Assembly: GCA_910588505.1 (NCBI GenBank)
Contig: CAJUPQ010000098.1
Span: forward strand, 1-11,190
Reading direction: 5' to 3'
DNA: 11,190 bases
DNA from: an uncultured Hungatella sp.
GTDB taxonomy: Bacteria > Bacillota > Clostridia > Lachnospirales > Lachnospiraceae
Shown: positions 1-7,878 of the stretch, one piece after another
How the letters are laid out: each line of letters begins with the position of its first letter
How positions within the stretch are numbered: the stretch's first letter is position 1
Notes under the pieces: model-generated
Told to the model about the DNA's origin: nothing
The model's database searches: none
What the model saw: only the letters and a program-made list of their open reading frames with translations
Translations under genes and position numbers: made by a program

Positions 1-10
1 CCCTGGTCTC

Positions 11-110
11 ATCTCCATGGCATAAATTCACCCTGCCAGGACCATCCTTCCCTTCCCTCCCTGGCATCACGACAACCTTCGCCCCTTGCTCACTCAACAA
101 TATACCAATT
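11..110 (-). repeat. Diverged interspersed repeat, copy A (inverted relative to copy B)
   Basis: Read on the minus strand, positions 110 down to 49 match the plus strand at 9314-9374. I count 56 identical positions in 62, with one single-base gap. The shared core includes TTGTTGAGTGAGCAA and GTGATGCCAGGGAGGGAAGG. Similarity continues more weakly towards position 11, with shared islands around ATGCCA and GATGAG. The repeat may extend past the window start. I see no coding potential and no strong internal hairpin. It ends about 35 bases before the first gene, so it forms most of that gene's upstream region. Confidence 0.8.
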
Positions 111-145
111 ATCCGGGTCAGGGAAAACGAGAGGCAGGTGATGAC

Positions 146-343
146 ATGGACAAAAAGAGCAGACAAGGACCGTCGGGATGCGAAAGCTGCGCAAACTATG
201 TATATGATGAGGAGTATGATTACTATGTGTGCGAGGCAGATCTGGACGAGGATGAGATGGCCAGGTTTTTGCTTGATCACAGATTTGACTGTCCCTATTA
301 CCACTCAGGGGATGAATATCTGGTGGTCCGCCATCAGATGTGA
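146..343 (+). CDS. Small four-cysteine protein, DUF6472-like
   Basis: A 65-residue acidic protein with cysteines at 12, 15, 29 and 49. The first pair is a CxxC (CESC), and the last sits in a DCPYY context, so a small zinc-ribbon-like fold is likely. The sequence resembles the DUF6472 family of small clostridial proteins as I remember it; the function is unknown. The ATG at 146 is preceded by AGGTG at 136-140 with a five-base spacer. The frame is open back to a TTG at 86, but that lies inside the upstream repeat and is unlikely to be the start. It ends 107 bases before valS in the same direction, with no terminator between, so the two may be co-transcribed. A metal-binding role is inference. 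Confidence 0.8.
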   Translation: MDKKSRQGPSGCESCANYVYDEEYDYYVCEADLDEDEMARFLLDHRFDCPYYHSGDEYLVVRHQM

Positions 344-450
344 AGCAGGTCCGGATTGCGGCGTTCCAGGGAAAGTACACCATAATGTCGGAGATGCCGA
401 TGGTACAATCTTAGTTTTAAGAACAAATAAAAAGAAAGAGAGAGGACAAG

Positions 451-3093
451 ATGAAAGAACTGGAAAAAACCTACAATCCTTCTGCCATTGAAGGAAAGCT
501 GTATCAAAAATGGCTGGACAAAAAATACTTTCATGCGGAGCCCAACCCGAACAAGAAGCCTTTTACCATTGTGATGCCGCCGCCAAACATTACGGGGCAG
601 CTGCATATGGGCCATGCCCTGGACAACGCCATGCAGGATATCCTGACCCGGTACAAGAGGATGCAGGGGTATGAGGCTTTGTGGCAGCCGGGGACAGATC
701 ACGCGGCTATCGCCACGGAGGTGAAGGTCATCGAGAGCCTGAAAAAACAGGGGATCGAGAAAGATGACCTGGGCCGGGACGGATTTCTGGAGAAATGTTG
801 GGACTGGAGAAAGGAGTACGGCGGGAAGATCATCAACCAGCTTCACAAGTTAGGCTCCAGCGCGGACTGGGACAGGGAACGGTTTACCATGGACGAGGGC
901 TGTTCCAGGGCGGTCCAGGAGGTGTTTATCAAGCTGTATGAGAAGGGGTATATTTACAAAGGCTCCCGCATCATTAACTGGTGTCCTGTGTGTAAGACCT
1001 CCATCTCCGACGCGGAAGTGCTCCATGAAGACCAGGACGGGTTCTTCTGGCATATCAATTATCCCATTGCCGGGGAAGAGGGGCGGTTTGTGGAGATCGC
1101 CACCACCAGACCGGAGACATTGCTGGGTGATACGGCGGTTGCGGTGAACCCGGAGGACGAGCGGTATCGGGATTTTGTGGGGAAGACCTTAAAGCTGCCG
1201 CTCACAGACAGAGAGATCCCGGTGATTGCGGACTCTTACGTGGACAAGGAGTTTGGGACAGGGTGCGTGAAGATCACGCCGGCCCACGACCCCAACGACT
1301 TTGAGGTGGGAAAACGGCATGGTCTGGCAGAGATTAATATCATGAACGACGACGCCACCATCAATCTGCCCGGCAGCAAATACCATGGCATGGACCGGTA
1401 TGAGGCCAGAAAGGCTATGGTGGAGGATCTGAAAGAGCTGGGGCTTTTGGTGAAGGTAGTTCCCCACGCCCACGCCGTCGGGATCCATGACAGGTGCAAG
1501 ACCACAGTGGAGCCTATGGTGAAGCCGCAGTGGTTTGTGAAGATGGAAGAGATGGCAAAGCCCGCCATCGAGGCCTTAAAGACAGGGGAGTTAAAATTTG
1601 TGCCGGAAAGCTTTGGCAAGACCTATCTCCACTGGCTGGAGGGAATAAGGGACTGGTGCATCTCCAGGCAGCTGTGGTGGGGCCACAGGATCCCTGCCTA
1701 CTACTGCGACGGGTGCGGAGAGATCATGGTTGGGGAAGAGAAACCGGCAGCCTGTCCAAAATGCGGTTGCAGCCGTCTGACCCAGGATGAGGACACTCTG
1801 GACACCTGGTTCAGCTCCGCCCTTTGGCCCTTCTCCACCCTGGGGTGGCCTGAAAATACGAAAGACCTGGAATATTTTTATCCCACAGATGTGCTGGTGA
1901 CCGGGTATGACATTATCTTCTTCTGGGTCATCCGCATGGTATTTTCCGGTATTGAGCAGACAGGGAAGGTCCCCTTCCACACAGTGCTGATCCACGGTCT
2001 TGTGAGGGATTCCCAGGGAAGGAAGATGAGCAAATCCCTTGGAAACGGCATTGACCCCCTGGAGGTTATCGAGAAATACGGGGCGGACGCCTTGCGCATG
2101 ACCCTGCTTACGGGAAATGCCCCTGGCAATGACATGCGGTTCTACTGGGAGCGTGTAGAGAACAGCCGGAACTTTGCCAACAAGATCTGGAACGCCTCAC
2201 GGTTTATTATGATGAACATGGAGAAGGCGCCAAACGCCAGGGCTGAACTTACGGACCTTACCATGGCGGATAAGTGGATCCTGTCCAAGGCCAATGCCCT
2301 GGCAAAAGAGGTGACGGACAACATAGACCGGTATGAGCTGGGGATCGCCCTCCAGAAGGTGTATGATTTTGTGTGGGAGGAGTTCTGCGACTGGTATATT
2401 GAGATGGTGAAGGCCAGGCTGTGGAGCGACGAGGATACCACCAAGGAGGCGGCTGTGTGGACCCTTAAGACGGTGCTGATCCAGTCCTTAAAGCTTCTCC
2501 ACCCCTACATCCCCTTTGTGACAGAGGAGATCTTCTGCAATCTCCAGGAGGAAGAGGAGTCTATCATGATCTCCGCCTGGCCGGTTTACCGTCCGGAATG
2601 GGATTTTCCACAGGAGGAGCATGAGGTTGAGACCATGAAAGAGGCGGTCAGGAGTATCCGCAATGTGCGCGCTTCCATGAACGTGCCGCCCAGCAAGAAG
2701 GCCAAGGTGTATGTGGTCTCCCAGAAGCAGGAGGTTCTGGATATCTTTGAGAGAGGTAAGGCGTTTTTCGCTATGCTGGGGTATGCCAGCGAAGTGGCGC
2801 TTCAGAAGGACAAAGCGGGAATCGGTGACGACGCGGTATCCGCGGTGATCCATCAGGCTAATATCTATATGCCTTTTGCGGAGCTGGTGGATCTGGACAA
2901 GGAGATCGGGCGGCTTAAGAAGGAGGAGGAGCGGCTTTCCAAAGAGCTTGCCAGGGTAGACGGGATGCTGAACAACGAGAAATTTGTCAGCCGGGCGCCT
3001 AAGGACAAGATCGATCATGAGAAGGAGAAACAGGCCAAGTACCGGCAGATGATGGAGCAGGTGAAGGAACGGCTGGCGCAGCTGGGACAGTAG
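451..3093 (+). CDS. valS: Valyl-tRNA synthetase (class I, full length)
   Basis: Charges tRNA-Val with valine in the cytoplasm and edits misactivated threonine. The 880-residue length is normal for bacterial ValRS. The class I signature HMGH is at residues 52-55, within PPPNITGQLHMGHAL, and KMSKS is at 525-529. The CP1 editing domain is marked by TTRPET around 218-223. A CxxC pair at 419/422 and a CPKC at 435-438 suggest a zinc-knuckle insert in the catalytic domain. The C-terminal ~70 residues (about 812-880) are charged and heptad-like, matching the ValRS tRNA-binding coiled coil. AGAGG at 441-445 gives a five-base spacer to the ATG. No T-box leader is visible in the 107-base gap or in 1-145; a weak TTGCGG...CATAAT pair at 356-386 has a long spacer. 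Transcription ends at the hairpin at 3137. Confidence 0.98.
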   Translation: MKELEKTYNPSAIEGKLYQKWLDKKYFHAEPNPNKKPFTIVMPPPNITGQLHMGHALDNAMQDILTRYKRMQGYEALWQPGTDHAAIATEVKVIESLKKQGIEKDDLGRDGFLEKCWDWRKEYGGKIINQLHKLGSSADWDRERFTMDEGCSRAVQEVFIKLYEKGYIYKGSRIINWCPVCKTSISDAEVLHEDQDGFFWHINYPIAGEEGRFVEIATTRPETLLGDTAVAVNPEDERYRDFVGKTLKLPLTDREIPVIADSYVDKEFGTGCVKITPAHDPNDFEVGKRHGLAEINIMNDDATINLPGSKYHGMDRYEARKAMVEDLKELGLLVKVVPHAHAVGIHDRCKTTVEPMVKPQWFVKMEEMAKPAIEALKTGELKFVPESFGKTYLHWLEGIRDWCISRQLWWGHRIPAYYCDGCGEIMVGEEKPAACPKCGCSRLTQDEDTLDTWFSSALWPFSTLGWPENTKDLEYFYPTDVLVTGYDIIFFWVIRMVFSGIEQTGKVPFHTVLIHGLVRDSQGRKMSKSLGNGIDPLEVIEKYGADALRMTLLTGNAPGNDMRFYWERVENSRNFANKIWNASRFIMMNMEKAPNARAELTDLTMADKWILSKANALAKEVTDNIDRYELGIALQKVYDFVWEEFCDWYIEMVKARLWSDEDTTKEAAVWTLKTVLIQSLKLLHPYIPFVTEEIFCNLQEEEESIMISAWPVYRPEWDFPQEEHEVETMKEAVRSIRNVRASMNVPPSKKAKVYVVSQKQEVLDIFERGKAFFAMLGYASEVALQKDKAGIGDDAVSAVIHQANIYMPFAELVDLDKEIGRLKKEEERLSKELARVDGMLNNEKFVSRAPKDKIDHEKEKQAKYRQMMEQVKERLAQLGQ

Positions 3094-3136
3094 GCCGGGG
3101 CTTTTCGGACATACGGCAAAAAGACTGGAATATGTG

Positions 3137-3174
3137 ACGGCAGGGATCGTTTGGGTATGATCCCTGCCGTTTTT
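3137..3174 (+). terminator. Rho-independent terminator after valS
   Basis: ACGGCAGGGATC at 3137-3148 pairs perfectly with GATCCCTGCCGT at 3159-3170 (12 bp, 10-base loop). It is followed by a T run to 3174. It sits 44 bases after the valS stop and separates valS from folC. Confidence 0.93.
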
Positions 3175-3236
3175 CTGATGTCAAAAGGGTTATTACAAGA
3201 TGTCAGTTTATGTGGTTATTCTTCGAAAAAAAAAGG

Positions 3237-3264
3237 TTGCATATTGGTTTACATATATTATAAT
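3237..3264 (+). promoter_or_regulatory. Sigma-A-type promoter for folC
   Basis: TTGCAT at 3237-3242 and a consensus TATAAT at 3259-3264 are separated by 16 bases in a very A/T-rich stretch just after the valS terminator. The predicted start near 3271 gives a leader of about 100 bases before folC. Confidence 0.72.
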
Positions 3265-3273
3265 AAAACATAG

Positions 3274-3332
3274 CCGGTTTTCAGCGGTTTGTGACCGAAA
3301 GGCTGTCTGTAAAGGCAGGAAAGGAAAACCGG
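3274..3332 (+). promoter_or_regulatory. Possible structured leader upstream of folC
   Basis: CCGGTTTTC at 3274-3282 pairs perfectly with GAAAACCGG at 3324-3332 and encloses 41 bases. Inside, CGGT at 3285-3288 can pair with ACCG at 3294-3297, and a weak second hairpin (CTG/CAG) follows. This gives a small branched fold starting almost at the predicted transcript start. I do not recognise a riboswitch consensus, and it does not match the tetrahydrofolate riboswitches as I know them. It could equally be a chance inverted repeat. Confidence 0.3.
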
Positions 3333-3371
3333 AACCATAGAAAGATAAGCGCGGACAGGGGGCGGATGAGT

Positions 3372-4697
3372 ATGACAGGGCAGGAAGCCAGGCAGTATCT
3401 GGAGGAGATCCCCATGTGGGCGTCGAAGAAGAACAGCCTTCAGGATATCAGGGATTTTCTGGGAAGGATGGGAAATCCGGACAGGGGGATGGAGATCATT
3501 CACGTGGCCGGGACCAATGGGAAAGGTTCTGTGTGTTCTTACCTTTCTTCCATCCTGATACAGGCAGGGTACCATACGGCGGCTTTTATCTCCCCCCATC
3601 TGATCTGTGTAAAAGAGCGGTTCCTTCACAATGGCAGGCCGGCAGAGGAAAAGGAGTTTCTCGGCGCGTTTGAGCGGGTGAAGGGATTGGCCCAGGTTAT
3701 GGCGGATGAAGGGTATGCCCGGCCCACCTATTTTGAATTTTTGTTTTATATGTTTATGGACATGGGAGAACGCTGGAAGCCGGATGTGGTGATCCTGGAG
3801 ACAGGTCTGGGCGGACTGAAAGATACCACCAATGTGGTAGACCGCCCCCTGCTTTCTGTGATCACGTCTATCAGCATGGACCATATGCAGTATCTTGGCA
3901 ATACGATTCAGGACATTGCGGCTCAGAAAGCCGGAATTTTAAAATACAAAACGCCTGTGATTTACGACGCGGGCTGTCAGGAGAGCCGCCGGGTCATCGA
4001 GGATACAGGCCGCAGGCTTTGCTGCACCATGTACCCGGTGGAGCCGGGGCAGCTAAAGGTTATAAGCCGGGATAAAGTGGGAACCCATATAACCGCGAAC
4101 CTGGACAAAGACAGCATACGGCTTACGATCCCCTCCCAGGCAGACTATCAGGTTATAAATGCCGGACTGGCAATAAGATCTGCCCAGGTTATAAGGGATA
4201 CGGCCGGGCTTCGCGTCTCGCCTGAGGCCATAGCCGAGGGCATAAGGACAAGTTGCTGGCCCGGCCGCATGGAGCAGGTCTTTCCGGGTGTTTTTCTGGA
4301 CGGAGCCCACAACGCAGGCGGCATGGAGGCCCTGACCCGCGCCATCAGGGAGATGCAAAAGAAAGACGGGCGCCCTGTATCCCTGATGTTCGGCGTGGCG
4401 GAGGACAAAGAATACCACAAGATGATCGGGGAGCTTTGCAGCCACATAGCAGTCAGCCGCGTCATCGTGGCCCACATGGACACAAAACGCAGCGCGTCAC
4501 CAAATGTCCTGGCCAGAGAGTTTGCCCAAAAACTCACCTGTCCGGTAGAAGCATTTGACACAGTAAAAGAAGCCTGGGAGCGCCTCCTCGCGACAAAAGG
4601 AGACGGCTTGGCTTTCTGCGCGGGGTCCCTCTATCTGGTAGGAGAAGTAGAGGCTCTGCTGGAGCATACCCAAGATCAGCTGCAGGACGAGAGGTAA
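3372..4697 (+). CDS. folC: Folylpolyglutamate synthase / dihydrofolate synthase
   Basis: Adds glutamate to folates, and in many bacteria also joins glutamate to dihydropteroate, keeping folates in the cell. From the ATG at 3372 it is 441 residues, normal for FolC. The ATP-binding loop HVAGTNGKGS is at 44-53, SPHL at 74-77 and ETGLGG from 143. KAGILK starts at 186; its lysine is the one carbamylated in this family. PGRME comes next, followed by DGAHN at 310-314 in the Mur-ligase-like C-terminal domain. The frame is open back to 3291, but AGGGGG at 3357-3362 is nine bases before 3372 (three before the ATG at 3366), and family N termini align here. It is first in a likely operon with the 45-residue protein and the TPR protein. 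Whether it has both activities cannot be told from sequence. Confidence 0.96.
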   Translation: MTGQEARQYLEEIPMWASKKNSLQDIRDFLGRMGNPDRGMEIIHVAGTNGKGSVCSYLSSILIQAGYHTAAFISPHLICVKERFLHNGRPAEEKEFLGAFERVKGLAQVMADEGYARPTYFEFLFYMFMDMGERWKPDVVILETGLGGLKDTTNVVDRPLLSVITSISMDHMQYLGNTIQDIAAQKAGILKYKTPVIYDAGCQESRRVIEDTGRRLCCTMYPVEPGQLKVISRDKVGTHITANLDKDSIRLTIPSQADYQVINAGLAIRSAQVIRDTAGLRVSPEAIAEGIRTSCWPGRMEQVFPGVFLDGAHNAGGMEALTRAIREMQKKDGRPVSLMFGVAEDKEYHKMIGELCSHIAVSRVIVAHMDTKRSASPNVLAREFAQKLTCPVEAFDTVKEAWERLLATKGDGLAFCAGSLYLVGEVEALLEHTQDQLQDER

Positions 4698-4741
4698 CGC
4701 GGCAACTAATAACCACACCCAAAAGAGGAAACCAAAAGACT

Positions 4742-4879
4742 ATGATTGATTTTGACGAGGAATTAACCTATTATAAACCAAGCCTGGAGATTGAGGCCAT
4801 CGAGGATGCGATTGTAAAAAGCGATCTTACAGATATGACGGATATTATGATGGAACTGATCAAAGAGAGAAAAGAGTAA
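4742..4879 (+). CDS. Small acidic protein (45 residues), unknown function
   Basis: The ORF begins MIDFDEELTYYKPSLEIEAI and ends in a charged MELIKERKE tail. It is strongly acidic with predicted helical content, no cysteines and no membrane segment. The possible ribosome binding site GAGGA at 4725-4729 is 12 bases upstream, rather far. Its stop lies three bases before the ATG of the TPR gene, and it starts 44 bases after folC, so it fits inside an operon and could be translationally coupled to the next gene. I recognise no family. The codon pattern and tight packing make it more likely real than not. Confidence 0.65.
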   Translation: MIDFDEELTYYKPSLEIEAIEDAIVKSDLTDMTDIMMELIKERKE

Positions 4880-4882
4880 TGT

Positions 4883-6187
4883 ATGGATTATGCAAATAGA
4901 TGCAGGCGGATAGCCAACGGTTATTATAACCAGGGGCTGGAGAAGGCCAAGATACGGGACCTGTCAGGGGCAGCGGAATGTCTGAAAAAAAGTCTCCATT
5001 TTCACAAATATCAGACAGACGCCAGAAATCTCCTGGGGCTTATTTACTATGAGATGGGGGAGACCGCGGAGAGCCTGGTGCAGTGGATCATCAGCCTGAA
5101 CTTACAGCCTGGGGATAACCGGGCGGCAGAGTACATGGGCAGGATACAGGGAAAGCTGGGGAGACTGGACGCGGAGAGCCAGAACATCAAAAAGTACAAC
5201 CAGTCCCTGGGACTTGCAAGGGCAGGCAATGACGACCTGGCTATCTTGCAGCTGAACCGGGTGGTGGAGGTGAATCCCCATTTTGTGAAGGCCCATCTGG
5301 TGCTGGCTCTTTTGTACATGCGGCGGGAAGATTACACCAAGGCCGGAAAATCCCTGTACAAGGTATTGCAGATCGACAAAAGCCATCCCAAGGCGCTGTG
5401 GTACATGTCCATTGCCAAGGCTCACACAGGCCGGGCGGAGGTGGAGCGGAAAAAGCTGAACAATGCGTTTTCCCACAGGCAGATGCAGGACGACGATATT
5501 ATCCTGCCTCCCACATACAAGGAGACTACAGGGTGGATGACCATCATCAATATTATGGTCGGTCTGGCCCTGGGTGCGGCGGTGATCTGGTTTCTGGTGA
5601 TGCCTGCCATGGAGCGGCAGCTGAACCACAGGCACAATGAGGAGATGACAAAGGTTTTAGAGCAGGTAAACCAGAAGAGTCAGGAGATCGACGCCCTGGA
5701 ACAGGAGAAAAGCGCCATGGAGGCGGAGCGCGACGACGCTGTCACAAGTCTGCAGTCCATGGAGGAGAACGAGCAGGGGGTTATCCTTCAGTACCAGCGG
5801 CTGGTGCAGATCTTAAAGGCCATGGAGGCCCAGGATATGAACACAGTGGCTCTGGTGTATTCGGATATGAACGGGGAACTGATCACAGATGAGCCGTCCA
5901 TGGCCGCGGTGGCGGAGATCCGGACGTACATGGAGACAGAAGGGTTTCAGGTGCTGGCTGGCCTTGGCAATGAAGCCAGGGACAGGGGAGACCAGGAGGC
6001 GGCTCTGGACTATTATCAGAAGAGCCTGAACATAAAAGGGGACAACCCCCAGGTGATCTACGATATGGCCATGATCTACCAGGCCAGGGAAGAGCGGGAT
6101 CAGGCTAATGAGCTGTTTGGCCAGGTGATCATGAACTTTCCCAATACGGAGCTGGCGGCTTTGGCGAAGGCGGCAAGGGGCTATTAG
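4883..6187 (+). CDS. Membrane-anchored TPR protein with TPRs on both sides of one TM helix
   Basis: A 434-residue protein. Residues about 8-185 are tetratricopeptide-like repeats (for example AAECLKKSLHFHKYQTDARN and the segment around NPHFVKAHLVLALLYMRR). There is no signal peptide. One hydrophobic helix lies at about 219-241 (IINIMVGLALGAAVIWFLV). A charged heptad coiled coil follows at about 248-293, then a second TPR-like region from about 345 (ALDYYQKSLNIK) to the C terminus. The likely topology is an N-terminal TPR domain in the cytoplasm, with the coiled coil and second TPR outside. Such proteins usually act as scaffolds. It is last in the folC cluster and closed by a terminator, just upstream of spoIIA; a sporulation or envelope role is only a guess from location. 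Confidence 0.85.
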   Translation: MDYANRCRRIANGYYNQGLEKAKIRDLSGAAECLKKSLHFHKYQTDARNLLGLIYYEMGETAESLVQWIISLNLQPGDNRAAEYMGRIQGKLGRLDAESQNIKKYNQSLGLARAGNDDLAILQLNRVVEVNPHFVKAHLVLALLYMRREDYTKAGKSLYKVLQIDKSHPKALWYMSIAKAHTGRAEVERKKLNNAFSHRQMQDDDIILPPTYKETTGWMTIINIMVGLALGAAVIWFLVMPAMERQLNHRHNEEMTKVLEQVNQKSQEIDALEQEKSAMEAERDDAVTSLQSMEENEQGVILQYQRLVQILKAMEAQDMNTVALVYSDMNGELITDEPSMAAVAEIRTYMETEGFQVLAGLGNEARDRGDQEAALDYYQKSLNIKGDNPQVIYDMAMIYQAREERDQANELFGQVIMNFPNTELAALAKAARGY

Positions 6188-6216
6188 AGCGTGTCCCACA
6201 AGGCGGGAGTAAACAT

Positions 6217-6261
6217 AAGACACTACAGAAGACGACTTTTTGTGGTGTCTTTTTCTTTTTT
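6217..6261 (+). terminator. Rho-independent terminator after the TPR gene
   Basis: AAGACACTACA at 6217-6227 pairs with TGTGGTGTCTT at 6241-6251 (11 pairs, one wobble, 13-base loop). It runs into a long T-rich tract to 6261. It separates the folC cluster from spoIIA, leaving only about 47 bases before spoIIAA. I see no convincing promoter in those bases. Confidence 0.85.
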
Positions 6262-6308
6262 AAAACAGGAGCGTATTTTGCGCGGAGACAGAAAGTGAGG
6301 AAAAGGAT

Positions 6309-6650
6309 ATGAAGGAGCAGGAGTTTCGGTATGAGGCCAAAGGGCATGCCCTGGTGATCCATTTGCCAAAGGAGCTGGACCACCATAATTGCAGAGATCT
6401 TAAGGTTGAGACAGATTTGCTGCTGGCGGAAAATTATGTTAAAAAGATCGTATTTGATTTTTCAAAAACCGTGTTTATGGATTCTTCGGGAATCGGGGTT
6501 TTGCTGAACCGGTATAAGCAGATGGAGCGCAGCGGCGGGAAGGTGGCCATCTGCGGGGCGGGACCTCAGGTCCAGAGGGTTTTGAATATCGGCGGTATAG
6601 GAAAGCTGGTGTGCAGGTATGATTCCATGGAAGCGGCCATGGCAGAGTAG
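6309..6650 (+). CDS. spoIIAA: Anti-sigma-F factor antagonist SpoIIAA
   Basis: A 113-residue STAS-domain protein. In its unphosphorylated form it binds SpoIIAB and releases sigma-F in the forespore; SpoIIAB phosphorylates it and SpoIIE dephosphorylates it. The phosphorylation motif MDSSGIGVLLNRYKQ is present, with the modified serine expected at Ser59 by alignment to Bacillus subtilis Ser58. ELDHHN at 22-27 matches the conserved ELDHH of the Bacillus protein. GAGGA at 6297-6301 lies seven bases before the ATG. It is first in the classic spoIIAA-spoIIAB-sigF order. No clear sigma-H or sigma-A promoter is visible in the short gap after the previous terminator. Confidence 0.97.
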   Translation: MKEQEFRYEAKGHALVIHLPKELDHHNCRDLKVETDLLLAENYVKKIVFDFSKTVFMDSSGIGVLLNRYKQMERSGGKVAICGAGPQVQRVLNIGGIGKLVCRYDSMEAAMAE

Positions 6651-6728
6651 GAAAGGGGAAGGGATATGACAGGAGAGGCTAGGCAGCCTATGACAGGCGG
6701 ACGGAAGTTGGAGGAAGTGGAGAATCAT

Positions 6729-7151
6729 ATGGAGCGGGAGATTCTGCGGATGGAGGTGGAGAGCCGGTCATCCAATGAGGAATTTGCCAGGGTTGCTGTG
6801 GCTGTTTTCATGAGCCGTTTAGACCCTACCATGGAGGAGATTGATGATGTGAAGACCGCTGTGTCGGAGGCTGTGACCAATGCGGTGATCCACGGGTATC
6901 AGGGAAAGGACGGGATCATTTACATACAGGTGGCTATAGAAAGGCAGCTTTTGTCTGTGGAGATCCGGGACCTGGGAGTGGGGATCAGGGATGTGGAGAA
7001 AGCCATGGAACCAATGTATACCACAGACACCACAGGGGAGCGGTCGGGCATGGGATTTTCCTTTATGGAGGCATTTATGGATGAGGTGCAGGTACGCTCC
7101 GCGCCGGGGCAGGGAACTTGTGTGATAATGAAGAAGCGTATAGGCAGGTAA
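6729..7151 (+). CDS. spoIIAB: Anti-sigma-F factor / serine kinase SpoIIAB
   Basis: A 140-residue GHKL-type kinase that holds sigma-F inactive with ATP and phosphorylates SpoIIAA. From this start, the N box EAVTNAVIHG has E47, N51 and H55, the G1 box DLGVGI begins at D81, and the ATP-lid motif RSGMGF begins at R105. NEEFARV places R21 where Bacillus subtilis has R20, a sigma-F contact. The ATG at 6729 makes the N terminus match the Bacillus length; GTGGAG lies six bases upstream. In-frame ATGs at 6666 and 6690 would add up to 21 residues, and the one at 6666 has the stronger purine-rich site (AAAGGGGAAGGG), so the start is uncertain. Confidence 0.96.
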   Translation: MEREILRMEVESRSSNEEFARVAVAVFMSRLDPTMEEIDDVKTAVSEAVTNAVIHGYQGKDGIIYIQVAIERQLLSVEIRDLGVGIRDVEKAMEPMYTTDTTGERSGMGFSFMEAFMDEVQVRSAPGQGTCVIMKKRIGR

Positions 7152-7156
7152 ACGGT

Positions 7157-7870
7157 ATGGACGAGACGATGAACTTGATCGACAGAGCGCACCAGGGGGA
7201 TAAAGAGGCCAGAGATCGGCTGGTACTGGACAACATGGGACTGATCTGGAGCATCGTCCGAAGATTTGCGGGGCGCGGGTATGATATGGAGGATCTGTTT
7301 CAGATCGGGAGTATCGGCCTGATGAAAGCTATTGACAAATTTGATCTGTCCTATGAGGTGCGGTTTTCGACTTACGCGGTGCCTATGATCGCCGGGGAGG
7401 TGAAGAGGTTCCTTCGGGACGACGGCATGATCAAGGTGAGCCGCTCCTTAAAGGAGATGGCCATGAAGGCGAAAATAGCCAGAGAGAGCCTGATTAGCTC
7501 TCTGGGGCGGGAACCTACGGTGGAGGAGATCGCCAGACAGATCGGGGCCAGCAAGGAGGAGGTGGCGGCTTCCATGGAGGCGGGGGCGGAGGTGGAATCC
7601 CTGTACAAGACCATCCAGAGGGATGATGAAAACGGGCTGTGCCTTATGGACAAGATCGAGGATGAGAACCAGGATCAGGAGAGACTGTTAAATCATATGG
7701 TCTTAAAGGAATTGATTCAGGGTCTTGAGGAGAAGGACCGGGAGATCATCTTACGGCGGTATTTTGAAAATCAGACCCAGACGGAGATAGCCAAAGCCCT
7801 GAATATTTCCCAGGTTCAGGTGTCCAGGCTGGAAAAGCGGATCTTAAAACAGATGCGGGAGAGATTTTAA
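7157..7870 (+). CDS. sigF: RNA polymerase sporulation sigma factor sigma-F
   Basis: A 237-residue sigma-70 family factor (spoIIAC) that directs the first forespore-specific transcription. Region 2 is seen at about 20-90, with DLFQIGSIGLMKAIDKFD at 46-63 and FSTYAVPMIAGEVKRFLRD at 70-88. Region 3 includes REPTVEEIARQIG near 118. The region 4 helix-turn-helix TQTEIAKALNISQVQVSRLE is at about 207-226. The ATG at 7157 follows the spoIIAB stop by five bases, with AGG at 7146-7148 as a modest ribosome site. A longer frame from 7118 overlaps spoIIAB and is less likely. Paralogy with sigma-G is resolved by its place after spoIIAA-spoIIAB. Confidence 0.97.
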   Translation: MDETMNLIDRAHQGDKEARDRLVLDNMGLIWSIVRRFAGRGYDMEDLFQIGSIGLMKAIDKFDLSYEVRFSTYAVPMIAGEVKRFLRDDGMIKVSRSLKEMAMKAKIARESLISSLGREPTVEEIARQIGASKEEVAASMEAGAEVESLYKTIQRDDENGLCLMDKIEDENQDQERLLNHMVLKELIQGLEEKDREIILRRYFENQTQTEIAKALNISQVQVSRLEKRILKQMRERF

Positions 7871-7878
7871 TTTTTGAC

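Noticed and set aside
86..145. N-terminal extension of the small cysteine protein from a TTG at 86
   Set aside because: The extension lies in the diverged repeat and its flank, while the ATG at 146 has a well-placed ribosome site.
344..450. T-box riboswitch before valS
   Set aside because: The gap is too short and the conserved T-box and specifier features are absent.
3274..3332. Tetrahydrofolate riboswitch before folC
   Set aside because: The conserved sequence elements of the known classes are not present.
6267..6296. Sigma-H promoter (AGGA...GAAA) before spoIIAA
   Set aside because: The flanking bases do not fit the consensus and the spacing is about two bases too long.
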